Source: an uncultured bacterium (lineage in GTDB: Bacteria; Bacillota; Clostridia; Oscillospirales; Oscillospiraceae). From it: a DNA stretch of 64,000 nucleotides. Each line of letters begins with the position of its first letter. Within the stretch, counting starts at the first letter, position 1. Both the position numbers and the translations under genes were made by a program. Below the pieces are notes generated by a model. That model worked only from the letters and a program-made list of their open reading frames with translations, was not told the DNA's origin and did not search any database. The stretch spans positions 32,305 through 96,304 of the forward strand of contig CAMTMC010000004.1 of NCBI GenBank assembly GCA_947073515.1, written 5' to 3'. Shown piece by piece: positions 1-8,851 of the stretch.

Positions 1-208
1 TGGCGGCCTCCACCAGCTTGGTGAGGTAGGTGTGGTTGGCATAGGCCCGGGCGCCCTTGGACACCTGGAGGATCAGGGGGGCGTTGACCTCCTTGGCCGC
101 CTCGGTGATGCCCTGGACGATCTCCATATTGTTGACGTTGAACGCGCCAATGGCGTAACCGCCGCTATAGGCCTTCTTGAACATTTCAGTGGTAGTAACA
201 AGGGGCAT
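1..208 (-). CDS. fba: class II fructose-bisphosphate aldolase, N-terminal part (runs off the left edge)
   Basis: Reverse-strand translation MPLVTTTEMFKKAYSGGYAIGAFNVNNMEIVQGITEAAKEVNAPLILQVSKGARAYANHTYLTKLVEAA; AAGGAGG SD upstream. Confidence 0.93.
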   Translation of the reverse strand, partial: MPLVTTTEMFKKAYSGGYAIGAFNVNNMEIVQGITEAAKEVNAPLILQVSKGARAYANHTYLTKLVEAA

Positions 209-240
209 GTGAATAACCTCCTTATAATTTGGTCCCTCTT

Positions 241-268
241 ATTTTACCACATTTTCCCCAGATTGCAA
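241..268 (-). promoter_or_regulatory. sigma-A-type promoter for fba
   Basis: Minus strand TTGCAA-N16-TAAAAT, about 35 nt upstream of the fba start. Confidence 0.6.
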
Positions 269-519
269 CATGCCAGCTGGAAAAAACTCCGTGCGGGCGC
301 GGGCCGCTTTTGTGGGATTTGCGCGGGGAGGCCAGGCCGTTCCAACATTCCCGACTCATGCCGGCCGGGTTCCCTCCCCAACGGAACCACCCCGGGATTG
401 GGGCCGGCGCCCGCGCCGGCGGCGGATACCGCTCCGCTGGCTGGCCTCTTTTTCCAAATTTTTTCTATTTTACCACCGTTCACTCCCGGATTCCAGGTGA
501 AAGTCAGTGATTCTTCCTG

Positions 520-548
520 TTTACAACAGCTTGAAGATTCGTTATAAT
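520..548 (+). promoter_or_regulatory. sigma-A-type promoter for the phosphofructokinase gene
   Basis: TTTACA-N17-TATAAT upstream of the 611 start. Confidence 0.75.
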
Positions 549-610
549 AGTCCTGTTTCATGTCATCTATCGTTCCGAAAAGGATATTTTGAATTTGGAG
601 GTACTCAAAC

Positions 611-1849
611 ATGAGCAACACGTTAACGGGCGCCCTAATCATCGGCCAGTCCGGCGGCCCCACCGCTGTCATCAACGCCAGCGCCCAGGGCGTCATCCAG
701 ACCGCGCTGAAGGCTGACTGTATCACCTGTGTGCTGGGCGCCGCCCACGGCATCAAGGGTGTGCTGGAGGACAAGCTGTATGATATGGGGCAGGAGTCCC
801 CCGCCGAGTTGGATCTGCTCCAGTTCACCCCCTCCTCCGCCCTGGGCTCCTGCCGGTATAAGCTGGCCGACCCGGATCAGGACGACACCGACTACAAGCG
901 TATTCTGGAGACGTTCCAGAAGCACGACGTGCGTTACTTCCTGTACAACGGCGGCAACGACTCTATGGACACCTGCAACAAGATCTCCAAGTATATGCAG
1001 AAGGTTGGCTATGAGTGCCGCATCATCGGCGTGCCCAAAACTATTGATAACGACCTGAACGGCACCGACCACTGCCCCGGCTTCGCCTCCGCCGCCAAAT
1101 ATATCGCCACCACCTGCGCCGAGGTGTGGCACGACGCCCATGTGTACGACACCGGCATGGTCACCATCCTGGAGATTATGGGCCGCCACGCCGGCTGGCT
1201 GGCCGGCTCCGCGGCCCTGGCCTCTCTGGCTGGCTGCGGCCCCGACCTGATCTACCTGCCCGAGACCGATTTCGACCTCACTGACTTCCTGGACGATGTG
1301 GGCCGCGTCTACCGCAACACCGGCAACTGCCTGGTGGCGGTGTCTGAGGGCATCCACCACGCCAACGGCCAGTTCGTGTCTGAGGCCAAGACCTCCGCCA
1401 CAGACGGCTTCGGCCACGCCCAGCTGGGCGGCCTGGCCTCCCAGCTGGCCGACGCGGTCAAGATGGAGACCGGCGCCAAGGTCCGGGGGATCGAGCTGTC
1501 CCTCCTCCAGCGGTGCGGCTCCCATGTGGCCTCCCGTACGGACATTGACGAGGCCTATCTGGCCGGCAAGGCCGCTGTGGAGGCCGCCATCTCCGGCGTC
1601 ACCGACAAGATGGTGGCCTTCCAGTGCGACCGGGAGAACGGCTACCGGTGCGAGACTGTCCTCCAGCCTCTGGACATTGTGGCCAACATTGAGAAGAAGG
1701 TCCCCCGTGAGTGGATCAACGCCTCCGGGAACGGCGTGGAGCAGCCCTTCATTGACTATGTGCTCCCCCTCATCCAGGGTGAGGCCAACGGCCCCAAGGA
1801 GAACGCCCTCCCCCGCTTCGCCCGCCTGAAGAAGGTCCTGGCCAAGTAA
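611..1849 (+). CDS. pfp: 6-phosphofructokinase, probably diphosphate-dependent
   Basis: GQSGGPTAVINAS, GGNDSMDT, PKTIDNDL and MGRHAGWLA motifs of the PFK family; PKTIDNDL is typical of PPi-dependent members. Confidence 0.9.
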   Translation: MSNTLTGALIIGQSGGPTAVINASAQGVIQTALKADCITCVLGAAHGIKGVLEDKLYDMGQESPAELDLLQFTPSSALGSCRYKLADPDQDDTDYKRILETFQKHDVRYFLYNGGNDSMDTCNKISKYMQKVGYECRIIGVPKTIDNDLNGTDHCPGFASAAKYIATTCAEVWHDAHVYDTGMVTILEIMGRHAGWLAGSAALASLAGCGPDLIYLPETDFDLTDFLDDVGRVYRNTGNCLVAVSEGIHHANGQFVSEAKTSATDGFGHAQLGGLASQLADAVKMETGAKVRGIELSLLQRCGSHVASRTDIDEAYLAGKAAVEAAISGVTDKMVAFQCDRENGYRCETVLQPLDIVANIEKKVPREWINASGNGVEQPFIDYVLPLIQGEANGPKENALPRFARLKKVLAK

Positions 1850-1860
1850 ATCATAACGTT

Positions 1861-1888
1861 ACAGCCCGCCCTGGATAGGGCGGGCTGT
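1861..1888 (+). terminator. intrinsic terminator hairpin
   Basis: Perfect 12-bp stem ACAGCCCGCCCT-GGAT-AGGGCGGGCTGT directly after the pfk stop. Confidence 0.85.
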
Positions 1889-1924
1889 GTATTTAAAAAT
1901 GTCCTTGAAAATCATTTTAATAGC

Positions 1925-2410
1925 TTGTATGATCAGGTTATCTGGCCAGAAATTCCGTATCGTTTGGAGGCAATTCATTTGAGAATTGAGAGATTTCAAG
2001 GCATTACCATCGCCTATATGCGTCGAATTGGCGCATATGGGCCCCAAAATTATCAACTGATGGAGGATTTTAAGGCTTTTTTAGCAAATCATGGTCTATT
2101 CCACTCGAAAGTCACTATATTAGGTATTCCACTGGATAACCCGGGGATCACACCGGCAGATCAGCTAAGATATGATGTCGGCCTGGTTATCTCCAAGGAT
2201 ACAGCAATTCCTTTACCTACTCGTAAAATCGACAATGGAGCGTATGCTGTCTTTGAAATCCCGCATACACAGCACGCTGTATCATCCTTTTGGCAAACGA
2301 TTGGGCAACTAACCTTATCCATAGACAATACAAGACCGATCATCGAGCGGTATTCTACCGATAAAATCGACAAAAATTTGTGTGAGTTTTGTATTCCAAT
2401 TACTCCGTAA
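1925..2410 (+). CDS. GyrI-like / AraC effector-binding domain protein (no HTH domain seen)
   Basis: IAYMRRIGAYGPQNYQLMEDFKAF...GIPLDNPGITPADQLRYDVGLVI resembles GyrI-like small-molecule-binding domains. No clear SD; low GC. Confidence 0.6.
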   Translation: MYDQVIWPEIPYRLEAIHLRIERFQGITIAYMRRIGAYGPQNYQLMEDFKAFLANHGLFHSKVTILGIPLDNPGITPADQLRYDVGLVISKDTAIPLPTRKIDNGAYAVFEIPHTQHAVSSFWQTIGQLTLSIDNTRPIIERYSTDKIDKNLCEFCIPITP

Positions 2411-3293
2411 AAAACGTTAGTTGCCGGTCGCCATAACTCCGGGTGGCGGCGGAGATAATATGCCTCATCTCGTACAGCAGGCCCAGCTCCCGGCACCGGG
2501 CGGAAAAAACCTCCCACAGCTCCCTGGCCCGAGGGCTGGCGCAGGAGTAGCGGGCCCCGTACCGCCTCCGGTACCTCTCCCCCAGCCCCTGTCCAGGAAA
2601 AGCCCCTTCCAGGCCGTTGAGAAAATAGTCCCGCTGGCCCTCCCGCATGGTCACCCCAAAGGCGGCGTAGACGAACCTCGCCCCCGCCCGGGCGGCGCTG
2701 TCCACCACTGACAGGATATTCTCCTTGGAATCCTCCAGCCAAGGCAGAACCGGCATGAGGAGAACCCCAGAGAAAACCCCCGCTTGGGACAGCTTCTTCA
2801 GGGCCGCCAACCGCCGGCTAGGGGACGGCGCGCGGGGCTCGATCTTGGCCGCCAGGCTGTCATCTGTGGTGGTGACCGTCAGCTTGCAGACCACCGGCGA
2901 GTGCCCCTGGATCAGCTGATACAGGTCAATATCCCGGGCAATCAGGTCGCTTTTGGTCGCCACCGCCACCCCGCACTGGTAGGCGTCAATAAGCTCCAGG
3001 GCGTGGCGGGTCAGCTGGAGCTCCCGCTCAAAGGGGTTATAGGGGTCGCTCATCGCGCCCATAGAGATGAATGCGGGCCGTACCTTCCGGGCCAGGTCGT
3101 CCCGAAGCAGGGGCAGGGCGTCCGCCTTGGCCTTCACCCGGTCAAAGTCCGGATTTTGGTAACAGGAGCTGCGGCTGTCGCAGTAGAGGCAGCCGTGACA
3201 GCACCCCCGATAGAGATTCATGGTGTGGTCGGTGCCGAACCACTCCGTGGATTTGCTCCGGTGGAGCAGATGCTTGGCGGCGATGTAGTCCAT
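2400..3293 (-). CDS. SPL family radical SAM protein
   Basis: NLYRGCCHGCLYCDSRS radical-SAM cysteine motif; SMGAMSDPYNPFE motif. Confidence 0.85.
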   Translation of the reverse strand: MDYIAAKHLLHRSKSTEWFGTDHTMNLYRGCCHGCLYCDSRSSCYQNPDFDRVKAKADALPLLRDDLARKVRPAFISMGAMSDPYNPFERELQLTRHALELIDAYQCGVAVATKSDLIARDIDLYQLIQGHSPVVCKLTVTTTDDSLAAKIEPRAPSPSRRLAALKKLSQAGVFSGVLLMPVLPWLEDSKENILSVVDSAARAGARFVYAAFGVTMREGQRDYFLNGLEGAFPGQGLGERYRRRYGARYSCASPRARELWEVFSARCRELGLLYEMRHIISAATRSYGDRQLTFFTE

Positions 3294-3361
3294 TCCCTCT
3301 CACCTCCTTTTGATCCTACCAGCCACGCTGTAATTTGTCAAGGAAAATAAGAACATAGGTT

Positions 3362-3389
3362 TGATTTTTCGCTCCGATGTGATATAATA
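3362..3389 (+). promoter_or_regulatory. sigma-A-type promoter for dinB
   Basis: TTGATT-N16-TATAAT just upstream of dinB. Confidence 0.6.
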
Positions 3390-3407
3390 CCCTTGGGAGG
3401 TGTGGAC

Positions 3408-4652
3408 ATGGACCGTGTGATTTTCCACTGCGACTTGAACAGCTTTTACGCCTCGGTGGAGCTTCTGGAGTACCCTGACCTGCGCCACCGCCCGGTGGCG
3501 GTGTGCGGCGACCCCAAGAGCCGCCACGGCATCATCCTGGCGAAAAACGAGCCCGCCAAGGCCTTTGGGGTTAAGACCGCTGAGACCATCTGGCAGGCCA
3601 AGAAAAAATGCCCGGATCTGGTTCTCCTCCCCGCCCACCACAGCAGATACCAGGCGCTTTCCCGACAAGTAAATCTCCTTTACCAGGAGTACACCGACCT
3701 GGTTGAGCCCTTTGGCATTGATGAGAGCTGGCTGGATCTCACTGGCACCCTGCACCTGTTCGGCGGTGACCCGGCGGCGCTGGCCGACCAGATCCGGGAG
3801 GAGGTCCGCCGCCGCTTGGGGCTGACCATCTCAGTGGGGGCCTCCTTCAACAAGGTATTCGCCAAGCTGGGCAGCGACTATAAAAAGCCGGACGCCACCA
3901 CCCTCATTACCCGGGAAAACTTCCGGCGGATCGTGTGGCCCCTGCCGGTCACCGATCTGCTATATGTGGGCCGGGCGGCGGCCAAGGTGTTCGACCGCTT
4001 CGGCATCCGCACCATTGGGGACCTGGCCGCCTTCGACCGGGAGCGTCTGTACCATCTTCTGGGAAAAAACGGGGCCCAGCTCCACGATTTCGCCAGCGGG
4101 GCGGATCGCTCCCCGGTGGCGCCCGCCGCCCAGTACACGCCGCCCAAGTCGGTGGGCAGCGGGTACACCTTTCCCCAGAACCTCCAGGGCCGGGACGAGA
4201 TCAAAGCCGGCATCGCCCAGCTGGCCGACCAGGTGGCCGTCCGCCTACGGAAGCACGGCATGAAATGTCAAGGTGTTTCACTTGCCATCCGGGACCCGGC
4301 ATTTCAGGATGTGGGCCGGCAGCAGCGGCTGGATCCTCCCACTGATCTGGCACGGGAGCTGACCCAGGCGGCGGTGGCCCTGGCGGACCAGTTCTGGAAC
4401 ATGGGCAACCCGGTGCGGGCCATGACAGTCACCGCAATCTATCTCCTCCCCGCCGAGGACGCCGGCGCCCAGCTGGATCTGTTCACCCAGGATCAGCACC
4501 AGCGGCGGGAGCGGCTGGAGAAGCTGGAAGGAGCTCTGGACGCCATCCGGGCGAAGTATGGAGATGGAGCCATCGCCCCCGCCTCCGCCCCTCGGGACCC
4601 GGGCCAGGAGCGTCACGCCCCGCCGCCAGGGGGAACAAGTTTGGAGATGTGA
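3408..4652 (+). CDS. dinB: DNA polymerase IV (Y-family)
   Basis: MDRVIFHCDLNSFYASVELLEYPDLRHRPVAV and FGIDESWLDLTG motifs. Start moved to ATG 3408, preceded by GGGAGG. Confidence 0.93.
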   Translation: MDRVIFHCDLNSFYASVELLEYPDLRHRPVAVCGDPKSRHGIILAKNEPAKAFGVKTAETIWQAKKKCPDLVLLPAHHSRYQALSRQVNLLYQEYTDLVEPFGIDESWLDLTGTLHLFGGDPAALADQIREEVRRRLGLTISVGASFNKVFAKLGSDYKKPDATTLITRENFRRIVWPLPVTDLLYVGRAAAKVFDRFGIRTIGDLAAFDRERLYHLLGKNGAQLHDFASGADRSPVAPAAQYTPPKSVGSGYTFPQNLQGRDEIKAGIAQLADQVAVRLRKHGMKCQGVSLAIRDPAFQDVGRQQRLDPPTDLARELTQAAVALADQFWNMGNPVRAMTVTAIYLLPAEDAGAQLDLFTQDQHQRRERLEKLEGALDAIRAKYGDGAIAPASAPRDPGQERHAPPPGGTSLEM

Positions 4653-4685
4653 CACTCTCTCCTTTTGGGAAAAACTTCATTTTTC

Positions 4686-4714
4686 TTGCTTTTAGGTTGG
4701 GACCGGTATATACT
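4686..4714 (+). promoter_or_regulatory. sigma-A-type promoter
   Basis: TTGCTT-N17-TATACT upstream of the 4752 small gene. Confidence 0.5.
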
Positions 4715-4751
4715 GAAAGCAGTTCATATTGTTTGGGAAAGGAGCTTTTCA

Positions 4752-4952
4752 ATGGACAGCAAGCAAAAAAAGATCTTAATTAGTGGGCTGCTCTTGCTCT
4801 GGAGCTTTGTGATTTCCGCCGCCGGGTTCTACGTAATGGGCTATATGTCGGACTTCTCCTTTGGCATAAAATGGCTGCTCAACTTCCTTTTCGCAACGCC
4901 TCCCATCATCGTACTTCAGATCATCGGCGGGATGTTCAAAAAGAAGGTATGA
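4752..4952 (+). CDS. 66-aa membrane protein, two predicted TM segments
   Basis: MDSKQKKILISGLLLLWSFVISAAGFYVMGYMSDFSFGIKWLLNFLFATPPIIVLQIIGGMFKKKV with AAAGGAG SD. Confidence 0.65.
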   Translation: MDSKQKKILISGLLLLWSFVISAAGFYVMGYMSDFSFGIKWLLNFLFATPPIIVLQIIGGMFKKKV

Positions 4953-4995
4953 AGGTGGAGGACAACCGCATAATTTGGGGCATGGAGGTGAGTCC

Positions 4996-6027
4996 ATGCC
5001 CCAATCTTTTTCCGCCTTTTTCAGCCAAATATTACAAAATCCCGCCCTGGCGGCGGTTGTCCTGCTCACTTTGGCCGTTGTCCTGGTCAACGGCTGGACG
5101 GATGCCCCCAACGCCATCGCCAGCGTGGTGGTCACCGGCGCCCTCCCCTTCCGCCCCGCTGTTTTCATGGCGGCGGTGTGCAATTTCCTGGGGGTGCTGT
5201 GCCTCGTCTCCGTCAACGCCTCGGTGGCGGAGACGGTATACTCCATCGCCTCCTTTGGGGGCGGTACCCGGGACGCCCTCACCGCCCTGTGCGCCGCTAT
5301 GGCGGCTGTCGTCCTGTGGGCGGCGGCGGCCTGGCTGTTTGGCATCCCCACCAGCGAAAGCCACGCCCTGGTCGCCGGGGTATCCGGAGCAGCGGTGGCC
5401 CTGAACGGCGGTCTGTCCTGCATCCGCTGGGAGAGCTGGGGCAAGGTGCTTCTGGGCCTGCTCCTGTCCTCCGCGGCCGGATTCTGGGCGGGCCGGTCGG
5501 TAGGGAATTCCCTGAAATCTGTAAAGTGGAATAACCGTATATTCCTTTTGGCGCAGCTCCCTGGAGCGGCGGGCACCGCTTTCCTCCACGGGGCTCAGGA
5601 CGGCCAGAAATTCTTGGGGATCTTCCTGCTGGGGACAGCCCTGGCCCAAGGGCGGGCGGACGAGCAGACCTTCCTCATCCCCCTGTGGCTCATGGCCCTG
5701 TGCGCCCTCTTTATGGCCCTGGGCACCCTCATGGGCGGGCGGCGGATCATCGACACCGTAGGCCGGAAGATGGTCCAGCTTGACCCCCGGGAGGGCTTCT
5801 CCGCAGACCTGGGAAATATCTGCTGCCTGCTGGTCTCCACCCTGCTGGGCCTGCCCGTGTCCACCACCCACACCCGCGCCGCCGCCTTACTGGGGGTAGG
5901 CTCTGCTGGAGGAGGCCGTGTGGACTGGACGACCGCCGGCAAAATTGCCCTGGCCTGGGCCCTTACTCTCCCCGGCTGCATGGCTATTGGCTACTGGATG
6001 GCCAAAGTGTTCCTGTCCCTCTTTTAG
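4996..6027 (+). CDS. inorganic phosphate transporter, PiT family
   Basis: NGWTDAPNAIASVV and STTHTRAAALLG motifs; multiple TM segments; GGAGGTGAG SD before ATG 4996. Confidence 0.85.
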   Translation: MPQSFSAFFSQILQNPALAAVVLLTLAVVLVNGWTDAPNAIASVVVTGALPFRPAVFMAAVCNFLGVLCLVSVNASVAETVYSIASFGGGTRDALTALCAAMAAVVLWAAAAWLFGIPTSESHALVAGVSGAAVALNGGLSCIRWESWGKVLLGLLLSSAAGFWAGRSVGNSLKSVKWNNRIFLLAQLPGAAGTAFLHGAQDGQKFLGIFLLGTALAQGRADEQTFLIPLWLMALCALFMALGTLMGGRRIIDTVGRKMVQLDPREGFSADLGNICCLLVSTLLGLPVSTTHTRAAALLGVGSAGGGRVDWTTAGKIALAWALTLPGCMAIGYWMAKVFLSLF

Positions 6028-6145
6028 CGCCCCGGACCCCGCCTTATCACCCCGCCTTGTCCCAGCGCATAGCCTAATCTGGAAGCAGCCGCACAGGCGT
6101 GCCGGTCGTTCCGGGCGCCGCCGTTTTCAGAAAGGGTCGTACATC

Positions 6146-6931
6146 GTGTTACAAGCAGTTCTCTGGGCCGCCGGGGGGACGGGTTTCACCGCCCTGATGA
6201 CCACCGCCGGAGCCGCAGTCGTATTTTTGTTCCGTCAGAGGGAGGGCTCGGCCTCCCTTCACCGGGTCATGCTGGGCTTTGCCGCCGGGGTGATGATCGC
6301 CGCCAGCATGTGGTCCCTCCTCATCCCGGCCATCGAGAAGGCGGAGGAGATGGGCTGGCCCGGCTGGCTCCCGGCCGCCGGGGGCTCGGTGCTGGGCATC
6401 GCCTTCCTGCTGCTCATGGACGCGCTTCTCCCCCACCTGTCCCCCGAGTCCTTCCACGTCCACCAGAAGCCCAGCCGCACCGCCCTGCTGGTGCTGGCCG
6501 TCACCCTGCACAACATCCCCGAGGGGATGGCAGTGGGGGTCTCCTTCGCCCTGGCCGCCCAGAGCGGCGAACCGGGCCTGCTCACCGCCGCCCTGGCCCT
6601 GGCCATGGGCATCGGGATTCAGAATTTCCCGGAGGGGGCGGCCATCTCTCTCCCTCTTCAGCAGGAGGGGATGTCCCGGGGAAAATCCTTCCTCATGGGG
6701 GCCGCCTCCGGACTGGTGGAGCCGGTGTTCGCTGTCCTCACGGTACTGACGGCGGGATTTGTCCAGCCCCTGCTCCCCTGGCTGCTGTCCTTCGCCGCCG
6801 GCGCTATGCTCTATGTGGTGGTAGAGGAGCTCATCCCCGAGGCCAACCTCTCCCAGGGCGGCCACTCGGGCACCCTGGGGGTGATGGCCGGGTTCCTGAT
6901 CATGATGATTTTGGACGTGGCCCTGGGATAA
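6146..6931 (+). CDS. ZIP family metal transporter
   Basis: TLHNIPEGMAVGVSFA and IQNFPEGAAISLPL motifs; GTG start chosen over the long ORF extension. Confidence 0.85.
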   Translation: MLQAVLWAAGGTGFTALMTTAGAAVVFLFRQREGSASLHRVMLGFAAGVMIAASMWSLLIPAIEKAEEMGWPGWLPAAGGSVLGIAFLLLMDALLPHLSPESFHVHQKPSRTALLVLAVTLHNIPEGMAVGVSFALAAQSGEPGLLTAALALAMGIGIQNFPEGAAISLPLQQEGMSRGKSFLMGAASGLVEPVFAVLTVLTAGFVQPLLPWLLSFAAGAMLYVVVEELIPEANLSQGGHSGTLGVMAGFLIMMILDVALG

Positions 6932-6934
6932 AAG

Positions 6935-6963
6935 AGCCAGGCTCCCTGACAGGGAGTCCGGCT
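6935..6963. terminator. bidirectional terminator between convergent genes
   Basis: Imperfect inverted repeat AGCCAGGCTCCCT-GAC-AGGGAGTCCGGCT. Confidence 0.6.
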
Positions 6964-7734
6964 TTACATCTCTTTTCGTATCTGCCTCAGCGCGTTTTTT
7001 TCCAGCCGGGACACCTGGGCCTGAGAGATCCCGATCTCCGCTGACACCTCCATCTGAGTTTTCCCCTGGAAAAACCGCATGGACAGGATTTTCCGCTCCC
7101 GCTGGGTCAGGTGGCCCACCGCCTCCTTCAAGGCGATGCGCTCCACCCAAGTCTCGTCGTTGTTTTTGGTGTCCTTCACCTGATCCATGACGCAGATGGT
7201 GTCCCCGCTGTCTGAGTAGACCGGCTCATACAGGGATACCGGCTCTAAAATGGCGTCCAGGGCGAAGACCACGTCCTCCCGTTTGATGTCCAGAATTTTG
7301 GAGATCTCCTCCACGGTGGGCTCCTTCTGGTGCTGGGCCATGTAGGCCTCTTTGGCCTGGAGCACTTTATAGGCGGTATCCCGCATGGCCCGGGACACCC
7401 GCATGGTGCTGTTGTCCCGCAGGTAGCGGCGCACCTCCCCCACGATCATGGGCACGCCGTAGGTGGAAAATTTCACGTCCAGGTCGGTATTGAAGTTGTC
7501 GATGGCCTTAATTAGGCCGATACACCCCACCTGGAACAGGTCGTCGGCGTTCTCCCCCCGGTTGGTAAACCGCTGGATCACCGACAGCACCAACCTCAGG
7601 TTACCGGAGATCAACTCCTCCCTGGCCCGCTGATCCCCCGCCTTTGCCCGGAGGAGCAGAGCCTGGGTCTCCTCGCTTTTCAGTACCTTCAATTTGGCGG
7701 TGTTCACCCCGCAAATCTCCACCTTATGCTGCAT
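6964..7734 (-). CDS. sigG: RNA polymerase sporulation sigma factor SigG
   Basis: MQHKVEICGVNTAKLKVLK...RLVLSVIQRF...DLFQVGCIGLIKAIDNF...FFQGKTQMEVSAEIGISQAQVSRLEK. Confidence 0.95.
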   Translation of the reverse strand: MQHKVEICGVNTAKLKVLKSEETQALLLRAKAGDQRAREELISGNLRLVLSVIQRFTNRGENADDLFQVGCIGLIKAIDNFNTDLDVKFSTYGVPMIVGEVRRYLRDNSTMRVSRAMRDTAYKVLQAKEAYMAQHQKEPTVEEISKILDIKREDVVFALDAILEPVSLYEPVYSDSGDTICVMDQVKDTKNNDETWVERIALKEAVGHLTQRERKILSMRFFQGKTQMEVSAEIGISQAQVSRLEKNALRQIRKEM

Positions 7735-7741
7735 GAAAAAA

Positions 7742-7787
7742 CCTCCCGCCCCGGCGATACTTTATTTCCAGTATCTCCGGGGCGGGG
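7742..7787 (-). terminator. terminator-like hairpin overlapping the sigG SD
   Basis: Minus strand CCCGCCCCGGAGATACT-GGAAATAA-AGTATCGCCGGGGCGGG followed by AGGTTTTTTC-ATG(sigG); one mismatch in a 17-bp stem, then AGG and U6. Confidence 0.8.
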
Positions 7788-7848
7788 ACTTTCATACGGC
7801 GGCGGGCCGCCCTAAATTTTTTATCGTCTGACTGCTTTCGATGGATTT

Positions 7849-8403
7849 TTACCGCTGCTTAGGCTTCTTGTTCAGCTTGAGGGAGATCCCCCGCTGGGCC
7901 GCCGCACGCTGGAGAGCGGCGGCCATCTTGGCGGCCCGGGCCTTCTGCTCCTCGTCACCGGGCGTCTCCATCCGGACGCCCTCCACAGCACCGCGCAGCT
8001 CCTCCAGCTCCAGCAGATATACAGCTGTTAAGTATAACCCCTTTCTCCGTCCATCGTTCCAATGCTCCAGCAGGTAATCCAGGATGGCCCGTTTCTCCTC
8101 CAGCTCTGCTGTGTAGGCTTCCATCCCCATCCGCTGGACTCGCTCCATGTCCGTCCGCATCCGGCTGGTGGGCAAAAAGGAGTCGTACTGATCCACACCC
8201 TCATACTTCTCACAGGGGTAGTCCTTGCAGGCGGCGCAGAAGTCAAAGATCCCCCTGTCCCGGGCGCACTTGGCCTTGGGACAGCTCTGCTGGCCCGCTC
8301 CCCCGCCGCAGCCCGGGCAGTAGCCCCCCACATTCATCTGGCACAGCAGACAGTTCAGCCCGCACAGGGCCACCCGGGGATCTTTCCGCATTAATCCTTT
8401 CAT
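7849..8403 (-). CDS. DUF3795 domain-containing protein
   Basis: CGLNCLLCQMNVGGYCPGCGGG...CAACKDYPCEKY cysteine pattern. Confidence 0.8.
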   Translation of the reverse strand: MKGLMRKDPRVALCGLNCLLCQMNVGGYCPGCGGGAGQQSCPKAKCARDRGIFDFCAACKDYPCEKYEGVDQYDSFLPTSRMRTDMERVQRMGMEAYTAELEEKRAILDYLLEHWNDGRRKGLYLTAVYLLELEELRGAVEGVRMETPGDEEQKARAAKMAAALQRAAAQRGISLKLNKKPKQR

Positions 8404-8419
8404 TTCGTCCTCCTACGAA

Positions 8420-8446
8420 AAGCGGCCCGCTGGACAGCGGACCGCT
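8420..8446 (-). terminator. intrinsic terminator downstream of ireB
   Basis: AAGCGGCCCGCTG-G-A-CAGCGGACCGCTT hairpin with one mismatch. Confidence 0.65.
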
Positions 8447-8461
8447 TGAAGCCTGTTCGGC

Positions 8462-8713
8462 TTAGTGGCTCAGATAGTACTTGACCAAGGTCTGGAGCAG
8501 CTCGTCCCGGTCCACCTTGCGGATGAGGGCCCGGGCGTTGTTGTGGTTGGTGATATAGGTGGGATCCTCAGACAGGATGTAACCTACAATTTGGTTGATG
8601 GGGTTATAGCCTTTCTCCTGCAAGGCCTGATACACCGTGGACAGGATGGCTTTGATCTCCAGATCCCGCTGGTCACCCAAGCTGAATTTGCGGGTAAACT
8701 CCATCTCTCCCAT
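8462..8713 (-). CDS. ireB: IreB family regulatory phosphoprotein (UPF0297)
   Basis: [73 protein letters not shown]. Confidence 0.93.
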   Translation of the reverse strand: MGEMEFTRKFSLGDQRDLEIKAILSTVYQALQEKGYNPINQIVGYILSEDPTYITNHNNARALIRKVDRDELLQTLVKYYLSH

Positions 8714-8744
8714 TCATACACCTCCCAGATAAAAGCTTTATCTT

Positions 8745-8773
8745 AGTGTACTCCAAAACAACACCGCTGTAAA
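8745..8773 (-). promoter_or_regulatory. sigma-A-type promoter for ireB
   Basis: Minus strand TTTACA-N17-TACACT. Confidence 0.55.
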
Positions 8774-8851
8774 GGCTTTCGTGAAAATTTAATATAATTG
8801 AAATAATTCTATGACATGACCACCAACTAGGACAGAGTGGAGCCAATTTTT

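Noticed and set aside
244-828. 194-aa minus-strand ORF upstream of pfp
   Set aside because: Overlaps the pfp coding start and the promoter; no recognisable domain.
5918-6145. N-terminal extension of the ZIP transporter ORF
   Set aside because: Overlaps the PiT gene and lacks family similarity; GTG 6146 with an upstream SD fits the family start.
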